Positions 44,327-53,298 of a DNA stretch of 64,000 bases are shown here, piece after piece. Source of the DNA: Neobacillus endophyticus (GTDB lineage: Bacteria; Bacillota; Bacilli; Bacillales; Cytobacillaceae); NCBI RefSeq assembly GCF_013248975.1, contig NZ_JABRWH010000001.1, forward strand, positions 2,624,001-2,688,000. Direction: 5' to 3'. The position numbers and the translations under genes were made by a program. Within the stretch, counting starts at the first letter, position 1. Every line of letters starts with the position of its first letter. Under the pieces are notes generated by a model. It worked only from the letters and a program-made list of their open reading frames with translations. It was not told where the DNA came from and did not search any database.

Positions 44327-45820
44327 TTAAACTTTATCTGTCTCTTCCATATTTTCTTCTTTCGTGAAATGTGATTCATCGTTTGTCATTTCTTCCAGAG
44401 ATAGTTGAATCGCGCTATCTTTCAAATCATGAGCAACCAATGGAGCGAATGGAGAAAGATAGGGAACGCCAAAGCTCCTAAGTGAACAAAGATGAAGCAA
44501 AAATACAAGAGACAATAAGGCGATTCCATATAAACCGAGAGACGCGCCCCCGGCAATAAAACAAAGACTGATATTCATTGCTGTAATTCGCAGTGCAAAA
44601 ATAGGGACGACACTAGATAAGATATACCATAAACTAACTATCACTAAACTTGCAGGCTGGACTAATTGTGATTCGATTGCAGACTGTCCCAATATGATGG
44701 CGCCAAAAATGGACACAGTAAAGGCGATATTTTGCTGTAAACGGGTAGAGCTTTCATTAATGGCCATTGTCACAATCATCAATACGGTTACTTCAAACGA
44801 GGTTGGAAATGGTACCAATTCTCGTTGTGATACAAACCCCACAAGCAGTTTGACGGGCAGCAAGTTTGCGTGGTAGGTCATAAAGGCAACATATAACCCT
44901 GGAATATATAATGTTAAGAAAAAAACAATAAAACGAATCAATCGTGTATTAATTAAACCCGTTTTACCTAAATAATAGTCTTCAGGTGTATGGAAAAATT
45001 GAATCAGAACCGCAGGAGCGATCATCACAAAGGGAGATCCATCGACAAAGATAGCGACCTTTCCTTCCAGCATTTCTGCTGCTACGACATCAGGCCGATC
45101 AGTATTGAGTATGAGCGGAAAAAATGACAAGGACTCCTTCGTCAGCGCATACTGAATATAATTACTTTCTAGTACAGCATCCATCTGGAGGTTGTCAAGG
45201 CGTCCTAAAATGGTCTCAAGTATTTGCTTATCCACTATGTTTTCAATGTACATTACAGACACGTCTGTCTGGGTGTTTGTTCCATATGGTTTGGTGGTTA
45301 CTCTTACATTCGGATTTTTAATAATCTTTCGAACGAGTGAAACGTTTGTACTTCTATTTTCGGTGAAACCTACATCAGGACCTTTTGCAACTCGTTGTCC
45401 CTTTGGGCTTGCAACACCTCGTGCATTCCATTTAGTCGTATCAGTGGAAAGGAATTGAGTGATTCCTTCTATTAACACAAGGGTTTTGCCTGAGAGTAAC
45501 TCTTTAGAAGCTTTTTCTATAGTATCTATATGTGTAAGCTTTTTAGCTGGTATGACAGATAACTCGATAAAAGATAGCAGTTCCCCATCCGTTTGGAAAT
45601 GCGGCAGGTTACAAGTTAAAAGAGGCTCTAAAACGTATTGCTGAATAGCATTTGAATCCACGATTTCATCGATGAACAGGATTGCCGCTTTTCGATCAAT
45701 ACTGTTCAGCGTAATTTCTCTTACTTGAAAATCAGAACTTTTCCCCAATATGGTATTTAAGGTTTGGATGTTGTCTTGAAGCGCAATAGATACCTCGTAG
45801 TTAAGATTCATATCCTTCAC
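44327..45820 (-). CDS. Spore germinant receptor subunit A (GerAA family)
   Basis: The 497-aa protein has a soluble N-terminal domain (about 1-240) with the conserved GPDVGFTENRSTNVSLVRKI. Five or six membrane helices follow (for example RFIVFFLTLYIPGLYVAFM), then an acidic C-terminal tail. It is the first gene of the ger operon; gerC starts 16 bases after its stop. The start is GTG 45820 or ATG 45811, neither with an ideally spaced ribosome site. The operon probably gives the spore an extra nutrient specificity. Confidence 0.92.
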   Translation of the reverse strand: MKDMNLNYEVSIALQDNIQTLNTILGKSSDFQVREITLNSIDRKAAILFIDEIVDSNAIQQYVLEPLLTCNLPHFQTDGELLSFIELSVIPAKKLTHIDTIEKASKELLSGKTLVLIEGITQFLSTDTTKWNARGVASPKGQRVAKGPDVGFTENRSTNVSLVRKIIKNPNVRVTTKPYGTNTQTDVSVMYIENIVDKQILETILGRLDNLQMDAVLESNYIQYALTKESLSFFPLILNTDRPDVVAAEMLEGKVAIFVDGSPFVMIAPAVLIQFFHTPEDYYLGKTGLINTRLIRFIVFFLTLYIPGLYVAFMTYHANLLPVKLLVGFVSQRELVPFPTSFEVTVLMIVTMAINESSTRLQQNIAFTVSIFGAIILGQSAIESQLVQPASLVIVSLWYILSSVVPIFALRITAMNISLCFIAGGASLGLYGIALLSLVFLLHLCSLRSFGVPYLSPFAPLVAHDLKDSAIQLSLEEMTNDESHFTKEENMEETDKV

Positions 45821-46010
45821 CAGATTTACTTGAAATAGATACTTTAGTATTTCTTAATTGGTAAAAAAGTATGTAAGTGGAAAGTGATTGGGATGTTATT
45901 AGTTATAGATCGTCATTATTAACTTCTTTTAAAAGAGAAGAGAGGCATCTGTTTATGAAGGACATTCTTGGTCAAACAACAAAAAAACCGCCATTTTTTA
46001 GTAGCGAGTA

Positions 46011-46790
46011 AGTTCAATTTCTGCTAGTGACTTGACCTCATTATTGAAAGATTTGTTAAGAGATGAACTTGGTTTTGACGGCATTTTGGTTTCCGATTAT
46101 GGTGAAGTAGACGAAATCTCCATTCACGGCGCAGCAAGAGATCAGAAAGAGGCAGCTAAAATGGCTGTTGATGCCTCAATGGATATGGAAATGGTCACTA
46201 CTGCCTATTTAAATTAAATCTCAGCCCTTATCGAGGAAGGAAGAATACTTGAAAGTCAATTAGACCAAGCCGTTAAAAGAATCCTTACCTTTAAATTTAA
46301 AATTGAAATCATGGATGATTCATTCCGCTATATAAGACCGGAAAAAGAAGTGGAATATCATTTTTGTCAAGACCATCTGAAGGAAAGCAGGGAACTTGCC
46401 AAAAAGTCCATCGTCTTGTTGAAAAATAACGGAGTGCTGCCTATTAACAAAGATAAGAAGAAGATCGCTGTTATCGGCCCATTTTCCAATAGCAAGGATC
46501 TTTTAGGTCCTTGGCAGTTCTCCAGATATAGTCAGCAAACGGTCAGCTTATTGGAAGGACTGAAAGAAAAAGTTGTCAATGATAATCTTTTGATTGCAGA
46601 AGGCTGCAAAGTTGATGGTACAATAGAAGGGGGATTGGAGGAAGCCCTTCGCCAAGCAAAGCAAGCTGATACTATTATCCTTGCATTAGGTGAAAGTAGC
46701 GATATGTCAGGTGAGGCGGCTTCGAGAATGGATATTCAACTTCCTCAAGTGCAAAGAAGATTAGCCAGTAGGATTATAATCACCGAATAG
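46011..46790 (+). pseudogene. Broken BglX-type GH3 beta-glucosidase
   Basis: The frame reads LLKDLLRDELGFDGILVSDY, which includes the catalytic nucleophile Asp, then GEVDEISIHG. After TAYLN it meets TAA (46215-46217). The same frame continues with EEGRILESQLDQAVKRIL, ELAKKSIVLLKNNGVLPI and AKQADTIILALGESSDMSGE. The N-terminal third is missing. The frame ends at LPQVQRRLASR, where an inverted fragment of the same gene begins. Confidence 0.85.
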
Positions 46791-46853
46791 CACATCTGCA
46801 ATAGCATGTCCGGCTTCTGAACCTAAGAACCAAGTTTCAACAATAGCATCCAC
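46770..46853 (-). pseudogene. Inverted C-terminal fragment of the same GH3 gene
   Basis: On the minus strand 28 codons read VDAIVETWFLGSEAGHAIAD then VLFGDYNP. This is the part of a BglX-type GH3 enzyme that should follow about 25-30 codons after LPQVQ. It directly abuts the plus-strand fragment, showing a local inversion plus deletion. Confidence 0.8.
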
Positions 46854-47020
46854 ATTTTTTTTTCAAACCATTTAAGATGATTCTTTGGCAGAAGAAACAG
46901 ATGGAGATATGAAAGGTGATTAACAGTTGTTCATTATTGAACAAAATCCGTTCATTTGACAATTGAAAGAATACTATATTTTTTTTACAATAATGGAAAA
47001 TACTATTTTCTGTTAATTTC

Positions 47021-47066
47021 AAAACCTGATTTCCTTCCTCTGAGCAGGCAATCAGGAGTTTTTTTA
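47021..47066 (+). terminator. Terminator downstream of the GH3 remnant
   Basis: AACCTGATT pairs with AATCAGGAGTT, then a T-run. The rest of 46854-47184 holds no gene. Confidence 0.6.
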
Positions 47067-47184
47067 CGTACTTATTATATAGAAGGAACAGTAATCAACA
47101 GCTATGTTTAACATAGCTTATTCAAAAAAAGTAAGCGATTACATAGTTGACGACTGAATAATAGCACGGAAGGAGCTTCCTTTA

Positions 47185-48915
47185 ATGAAAGGTTGGAATA
47201 TCCGCCTGCCATTTAACTCTCTTAGATTTAAGTTGCTCTTAGGCGTTTTTTTGATTCTATTGCCTTTGATCGTGTTGCTAATATATCAAAACTATTATGC
47301 GATTCATGTTGTACGTAGTCAGGTAATGGAATCAAATAAAAAAATGATTACATTATATATGCAGTTGATAGACAAAGGACTTGAGGACGCAGATGAGTAT
47401 TTACTGTCACTGGCATCCTCCGACCCCAACATTCAAATTATGGACACCTCTGATTCTGCCGACAACTACAATCTTGCGAAGATAAATGTAGTTAACAAAC
47501 TTTCTGCAAATCTTACCATGTATAAATCCATTGAATCTATTTTTGTTTATTCTAACAAAAAGGATGAGCTTACAGACGTCTTTAAGGGAGATCAGACATA
47601 CGCTGAAAGGGAGTCCGTTAGAACTTACATAGAAAAAACCTTAGGTACCAATAAAAATCTTAATGCTAAATTTTTACATAGGTGGTATGTGAAAAAAATT
47701 TATAGTGATTACTATTTGTTTAGATTTGTTAAGTCTGGAGGTATTTACATTGGTGCATGGGTTAATTCAAAGACTTTATTACTGCCATTATCATTTATCC
47801 AGCTTGGCCAGAATGGAACAGCATTATTTGCTACTAAAGAAGGACAACCCATGATGTTTAGTAGCTTTATCAATCATAATCGAATCGATTTAACCCGTAA
47901 TCTGCAAAGTTATTACGAGAGTGGGAAAGATCAGAAGTATCTTGTTGTAGGTCAAAGTTCTAAAAAGGGAAATTTTAGCCTAATTGCCATCATTCAAGAT
48001 CGAAGTATTTTACAGAACCTACCTTATCTAAGCGGCTTAATTCTATTAATCGTCTTTTTGGGAATTTTACTCTTACCAGCAATGGTTATTTTTATAAGAA
48101 GAACATTTCTTCATCCATTGAATCGAATCATCTCGACAATGAAGGATATTGGTGACGGGAATGTTAGTTTCAGAATTAAAGAGTATCCTACATCCGACGA
48201 ATTTATGATTGTGAATCGCACGTTTAACACCATGATGGCGCAAATCGAGGATTTGAAAATTCATGTTTATGAGGAGCAGTTGAATAATCAAAAGGCCCAG
48301 CTTAAACATTTACAATTACAAATTAACCCCCATTTTTTTATGAATTCCTTAAATATTTTATATAACTTGGCAAGAGTCCAGAATTATCAATTGATTCAAG
48401 AACTAATTATGTGTTTAGTTCGTTATTTCCGTTTTATGTTTCGCAGCAACTTAACGTTTGTTGCTTTGAAAGACGAACTGGAGCATGTTCGTAATTATAT
48501 TCGAATTCATGAGCTGCGGTATCCAAATAGTTTCTCATGTACGATAGAGGTTGATGATACCGTCCTAAACACGCAAGTCCCGCCTCTTATTATCCAGACG
48601 TTTGTTGAAAATACCGTGAAGCATCAGGTTTCAATGGATGAATGGACTGAGATTTTAATCAAAATCGAAAGGCATCATGACAAGAAGCAAAGCTTAAACA
48701 TAATCATTCGTGACACTGGAACAGGATTTAAAGAAAAGATCCTAATGGAATTAAAAGCGGGAAATCAGGTTGTTGATGAATATGGTGCACACATTGGAAT
48801 TTGGAATATACAAGAACGCTTGCGGTTGTTGTATCAAGATGAAGCCCAAATTTCCTTTTTCAATGGGACTCCATCTGGTGCAATCGTTCAAATTGTTCTT
48901 CCGCTTAATGAATGA
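47185..48915 (+). CDS. YesM-type sensor histidine kinase
   Basis: The 576-aa kinase has two membrane helices (about 17-36 and 280-302) around a large extracellular Cache-like sensor. A HAMP domain follows, then the His_kinase domain with H in LQINPHFFMNSLNILY, and an ATPase domain ending GIWNIQERLRLLY. ATG 47185 follows GGAAGGAG. This family senses extracellular sugars or oligosaccharides. Its partner regulator starts 16 bases downstream. Confidence 0.92.
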   Translation: MKGWNIRLPFNSLRFKLLLGVFLILLPLIVLLIYQNYYAIHVVRSQVMESNKKMITLYMQLIDKGLEDADEYLLSLASSDPNIQIMDTSDSADNYNLAKINVVNKLSANLTMYKSIESIFVYSNKKDELTDVFKGDQTYAERESVRTYIEKTLGTNKNLNAKFLHRWYVKKIYSDYYLFRFVKSGGIYIGAWVNSKTLLLPLSFIQLGQNGTALFATKEGQPMMFSSFINHNRIDLTRNLQSYYESGKDQKYLVVGQSSKKGNFSLIAIIQDRSILQNLPYLSGLILLIVFLGILLLPAMVIFIRRTFLHPLNRIISTMKDIGDGNVSFRIKEYPTSDEFMIVNRTFNTMMAQIEDLKIHVYEEQLNNQKAQLKHLQLQINPHFFMNSLNILYNLARVQNYQLIQELIMCLVRYFRFMFRSNLTFVALKDELEHVRNYIRIHELRYPNSFSCTIEVDDTVLNTQVPPLIIQTFVENTVKHQVSMDEWTEILIKIERHHDKKQSLNIIIRDTGTGFKEKILMELKAGNQVVDEYGAHIGIWNIQERLRLLYQDEAQISFFNGTPSGAIVQIVLPLNE

Positions 48916-48931
48916 TACGGAGGGTTGAAAA

Positions 48932-50530
48932 ATGCTTCATTTGCTGATTGTGGATGATGAGATTCATGCAGTTGCAGGAATCGTATCGGCCTTAGAATGG
49001 ATGAACTATCAAATTTCTTCTATTTTTACTGCGAATAGTATGCGCCAAGCGAAAGAAATCTTTCTTAAAAATAAAATCGATATCATGATCTGTGATATAG
49101 AAATGCCGAATGGGAGCGGATTAGACTTATTAAACTGGGTTAAGGAAAGTTCTCCTCAAACACAAGCTATCTTTTTAACCTGTCATGCAGAATTTCCACT
49201 TATAAAAAAAGCCATGCAATTAGGAAGTCTAGACTATTTGTTGAAACCTGCTACTACTGAAGAACTGGATGCAGCCATTTGTCATGCAATCAGACAAATT
49301 ACCAAACAAAATGAGATGATGAAAGATAACGAACTTGCAAAATATTGGGTACAGAATAAATCAATCATTATTGAACGTTTTTGGCTGGATATTCTAAATC
49401 AAAACATCCCATCAGTACTAGAGGACATCCAAAAAAGTGCAGAGGAACGAAACATAAACCACCAGCTGGATCAGACATTTTTACCGATACTGATCTGTTC
49501 CAAAAAAAGAAATAAGGACTTAAATCTACGAGACAAGAAAATAGTAGAATATGCATTATGGAAATTAGCAAATGAGACGTTTGTTGGCAATCAAAAAATT
49601 GGGCATGTTGTAAAATGGGATGAAAGCAGAATACTTGTCATTGTTGAACACGCAAATGTAAATGAATACTCTTCTTTTATAAAAACATGCAATACATACA
49701 TACAATATTTCCTCCAATATTTTAAGTTGGATGTAACCTGTTATATTGGAAAGTACGTTCACATTCATCAGGTTGCTGAAATGGCCGGGGAATTAAAGAA
49801 TCTTGAAAAGAATCATGTAGATTCTGTAAATAAAGTTTTGGTATATGGTCTTTTTACAAGAGAACCTTTAGAGAACAAAGTTCCAAATATGATGATATGG
49901 GCTGAAATGTTGAAACAAGGGTCAGTAAAAAAAGTGCTGGATGAAAGCATGGAATATTTGAATAATTTGGCGAGAAATCGATCTATGGATGCGACATTTT
50001 TACATCAGTTTTACCAGGATTTTTTACAGATGTTCTATTATGTTCTGAAAGTGAAAGGAATTTTTGCTCATCAACTTTTTATAGATAGTAAGTCAGTAGA
50101 GATGTCTATACAGGCAACGGAATCATTAAATGGTTTAATAGAATGGATGCAATACATGGTTAAAAAGGCGACTGGGTACGTCAAAACACTAGAAGAATCT
50201 CGATCAGTTGTATTACAAGTTCAGACTTATATCCGGCAAAACTTAGAGCATAACTTGTCTCGTGAAGAAATTGCCAATCTTGTACACCTTAATCCAGATT
50301 ATCTAAATCGTATTTTCAAGAAAGAAACAGGATATACAGTTTCTGAATTTATAACAAATGAAAGAATAGGATTAGCGAAACAATTATTAACGAATACAGA
50401 TTTATCAATTACCACCGTCGCAGCTTCCGTTGGGTTCACCTTGCCATATTTTTCGAAAATATTTAAGAAGTTTACGAATGAAACGCCTTTGGAATACCGT
50501 GAACATAAGGATTTGCGAGTTATAAGTTAA
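48932..50530 (+). CDS. YesN-type AraC-family response regulator
   Basis: The 532-aa protein has an N-terminal receiver (acceptor D55 in MICDIEMPNGSG, K in LLKPATTEE). A long middle region of unknown fold follows, and the C-terminus is a double helix-turn-helix AraC domain (REEIANLVHLNPDYLNRIFK and ITTVAASVGFTLPYFSKIFK). ATG 48932 follows CGGAGGG. It probably activates the adjacent solute-binding protein and glucosidase genes. Confidence 0.93.
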   Translation: MLHLLIVDDEIHAVAGIVSALEWMNYQISSIFTANSMRQAKEIFLKNKIDIMICDIEMPNGSGLDLLNWVKESSPQTQAIFLTCHAEFPLIKKAMQLGSLDYLLKPATTEELDAAICHAIRQITKQNEMMKDNELAKYWVQNKSIIIERFWLDILNQNIPSVLEDIQKSAEERNINHQLDQTFLPILICSKKRNKDLNLRDKKIVEYALWKLANETFVGNQKIGHVVKWDESRILVIVEHANVNEYSSFIKTCNTYIQYFLQYFKLDVTCYIGKYVHIHQVAEMAGELKNLEKNHVDSVNKVLVYGLFTREPLENKVPNMMIWAEMLKQGSVKKVLDESMEYLNNLARNRSMDATFLHQFYQDFLQMFYYVLKVKGIFAHQLFIDSKSVEMSIQATESLNGLIEWMQYMVKKATGYVKTLEESRSVVLQVQTYIRQNLEHNLSREEIANLVHLNPDYLNRIFKKETGYTVSEFITNERIGLAKQLLTNTDLSITTVAASVGFTLPYFSKIFKKFTNETPLEYREHKDLRVIS

Positions 50531-50587
50531 CCATCAAGACTCCCGCCCTTAATAAGCAATATTTCGAAAGAACATTGGGGGATTCCT

Positions 50588-52093
50588 ATGAAAAAAAGTG
50601 TGTGGTTTGTATGGATCATGGTGAGTTTCATCGCTCTAAATACTGCATGTAGTTCGAAAGTAACAGGAGACTTTGAAACAAAGGAAAAGACACAAAAACA
50701 TCTAGATGACGTTATTAATGTGGCTTTCCCGATCTTTGACAGTGTACCAAAGGACATGCCGGAAGTTGAAGCTGCACTTAACCAAATTACAGAAAGAAAA
50801 ATTCATGCAAAAGTAAAGCTGCTTCCAATTAATTTTGGCATATGGATACAAAAGACAAACCTAATGCTGACTAGTGATGAGGACCTTGATTTACTTGTTG
50901 TGGCAGGGTCATCAAATTACAACGACCTAGTTGAGAAGGAGCAGCTGCTTCCAATAGATGGTATACTTCAAAAATATGGTAGGGATATTTTAAACTCAAT
51001 GGATCTAGCCTATCTAAATGCATGTAAAATCCATGGGCAAATCTATGGAGTTCCCTCTATAAGAGATTTAGCAGCTGATTATGGGATTACGATGCGAAAA
51101 GATTTACTAGATAAGTATCATTTGAATATTAGGAATATTCATACATTAGATGATGTTGAGTTTCTCTTGAAAACCATACATGCAAAAGAACCAGATATTG
51201 CACCAATTATGCCAGCGGCAATATCCTTTGTAGACACTTATTTCCAATCTACTTTTGATCCATTAGGAGACTCAATTGGAGTACTTCCGAACTTTGATAA
51301 TCAGTTAATAGTGGTTGATCTCTACGAAACACCAGAATATGCTGCATTTTTAAATAGAATCAGAAAGTGGTATACCTCTGGGTTTGTTTTAAAAGATGCG
51401 GCAACAACCAAGGAAAGCCGATACAATTTAGTAAATGGGAATCGTGTTTTTTCTTATACAGCTTATATGAAACCTGGTTATCAAGAACAAGAGACTAGAA
51501 GCTCCGGTTTACCAATGATTGCTGTCAATCTTACAAAACCAGTGGCAACAACTAGTAATGTAACAAATTTCTTGTGGTCCATACCACGTAAATCAAGATC
51601 CCCGAAAAAAACAATGGAATTTCTTAATTTGATGTACTCGGACAAAAACATTGTGAATTTATTGGACTGGGGGATTGAAGGAAAAGATTTTGTTAAACTT
51701 TCAGATCATGTGATTGATTATCCTCCAGGCGTATCCCCGACAAATGTTGGCTATAATTTAGACGAAGCTTGGCTTTTTGGCAACGAATTTCTGTCATATG
51801 TCTTTAACGGTGATAATGAGAACATTTGGAACCAATTAAAGGATTTTAATCGTACCGCCTACAAGTCGAAGGCACTAGGATTTACGTTTGATCCTTCGAG
51901 CGTAAAAACAGAGGAAACTGCGGTAGCCAATATAATCAGTCAATATAAGCCCGGTCTGGAAACAGGCACATTGGACCCAGCAAATAAATTGCCAGAATTT
52001 ATTTCGAAGATAAAAGCAGCCGGCATTGACAAGATCATTAAAGAAAAGCAGACTCAACTAGATGCATGGGCAGCTGCCAAACAAGCAAAATAA
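50588..52093 (+). CDS. Extracellular solute-binding lipoprotein (sugar type)
   Basis: The 501-aa protein has a lipoprotein signal peptide (MKKSVWFVWIMVSFIALNTA then C-SS). A family 1-like solute-binding fold follows, ending in a DUF3502-like C-terminal region (ISQYKPGLETGTLDPANKLP). The close relatives LplA/YtcQ work with two permeases, but none lies next to it here. It may use permeases elsewhere or act as a ligand presenter for the YesM-type sensor. ATG 50588 follows a GGGG stretch. Confidence 0.88.
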   Translation: MKKSVWFVWIMVSFIALNTACSSKVTGDFETKEKTQKHLDDVINVAFPIFDSVPKDMPEVEAALNQITERKIHAKVKLLPINFGIWIQKTNLMLTSDEDLDLLVVAGSSNYNDLVEKEQLLPIDGILQKYGRDILNSMDLAYLNACKIHGQIYGVPSIRDLAADYGITMRKDLLDKYHLNIRNIHTLDDVEFLLKTIHAKEPDIAPIMPAAISFVDTYFQSTFDPLGDSIGVLPNFDNQLIVVDLYETPEYAAFLNRIRKWYTSGFVLKDAATTKESRYNLVNGNRVFSYTAYMKPGYQEQETRSSGLPMIAVNLTKPVATTSNVTNFLWSIPRKSRSPKKTMEFLNLMYSDKNIVNLLDWGIEGKDFVKLSDHVIDYPPGVSPTNVGYNLDEAWLFGNEFLSYVFNGDNENIWNQLKDFNRTAYKSKALGFTFDPSSVKTEETAVANIISQYKPGLETGTLDPANKLPEFISKIKAAGIDKIIKEKQTQLDAWAAAKQAK

Positions 52094-52096
52094 TTA

Positions 52097-52669
52097 ATGA
52101 AGGCCAAAACTCGATCTTGGATTCTGGAAATTGTTCTTCATCTGCGATATGAAGGCCAAAACTCGATCTTGGATTCCGGAAATTGTTCTTCATCAGCGTA
52201 ATGAAGGCCAAAACTCGATCTTGGATTCTGGAAAGTGTTCTTCATCTGCGATATGAAGGCCAAAACTCGATCTTGGATTCTGGAAATTGTTCTTCATCTG
52301 CGATATGAAGGCCAAAACTCGATCGTGGATTCTGGAAATTGTTCTTCATCAGCGTAATGAAGGCCAAAACTCGATCTTGGATTCTGGAAATTGTTCTTCA
52401 TCAGCGATATGAAGGCCAAAACTCGATCGTGGATTCTGGAAATTGTTCTTCATCTGCGATATGAAGGCCAAAACTCGATCGTGGATTCTGGAAATTGGTC
52501 TTCATCAGCGATATGAAGGCCAAAACTCGTTCGTGGATTCTGGAAATTGGTCTTCATCAGTGTTATGAAGGCCAAAACTCGATCTTTAATCCCAGGAAAT
52601 GTCCTTCATTCCCTCTATAAAGGACAAAACCCAATCTTGATTTCTAAAAAATGTCCTTCATTTAGGGTT
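52097..52669. repeat. Array of 52-bp tandem repeats (10 units plus a degenerate 11th)
   Basis: Units begin at 52097, 52149, 52201, 52253, 52305, 52357, 52409, 52461, 52513 and 52565, exactly 52 bp apart. Each starts ATGAAGGCCAAAACTCGATC and contains GTTCTTCAT near position 37-45. ATGAAGGCCAA can pair with TTGTTCTTCAT, so each unit forms a hairpin. The last units are divergent but keep the stem (AAGGACA at 52620 with TGTCCTT at 52652). 52 is not a multiple of three, so it is not coding. It lies right after the lipoprotein gene. Confidence 0.95.
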
Positions 52670-53024
52670 GAGCTGGTCAGGTTTAGCCATATAAGGAAGC
52701 GCACCGTTTATTACTCAAGTATCGTATTCAAACACCAGAACCCCGAATGTTGAAACTAAAGTAATAGTTCTTAAAAACGCCTTTGGAGTACGTTCATTCT
52801 CAGTTATCTTAATTGCCATAAAAATATTCTCCCCCACATTTTTATCAATTACTTCCGAGTCATTTATGTATGATTCTTAGGAGCTACTAAGGATCAATAA
52901 CAAATATTTTTTATAAAATGGAGTGAACTATTTTGAGACAGAAAATACCAAACGGTTCGTGATTTATATAATCATATGATGATAGAAACGGAATAAAAAG
53001 GTATCTTATAAAATAGTAAATTCG

Positions 53025-53075
53025 AACAGCCTCCACTGACACCCATACGTGCTTTGGAGGCTGTTTAGTTTTTAA
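53025..53075 (+). terminator. Hairpin terminator in the pre-GH3 spacer
   Basis: AACAGCCTCC pairs with GGAGGCTGTT, then TAGTTTTTAATC. The remaining spacer from 52670 to 53298 has no recognisable gene. Confidence 0.65.
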
Positions 53076-53298
53076 TCGATAAACTAGTCGAGAATGGATA
53101 ATCAATAAGTCGATATCGGATAAGAGAAAAAAATAGTTCTCCATTAAAATGGTGATAGCGGTTACAAAAAACTTTATTGGGAAAGTGTTAGCCGAATTTC
53201 TACTTTTCATTAGGATCAGGAGGTGCTAAAGGTAGAGAGCGAATTTAGTTAAAAGCTTATATTGTGTTCTTGTTAACATTGAATGGAGGGGAAATGGA

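Noticed and set aside
46837..47022. 61-aa minus-strand frame in the spacer before the YesM gene
   Set aside because: It overlaps the end of the inverted GH3 fragment and a terminator, and has no ribosome site.
52097..52669. CRISPR array
   Set aside because: Units are uninterrupted 52-bp tandem copies with no unique spacers, and no cas genes lie nearby.
52547..52753. 68-aa frame over the repeat array
   Set aside because: Repeat units are not a multiple of three and frames close quickly; this is chance.
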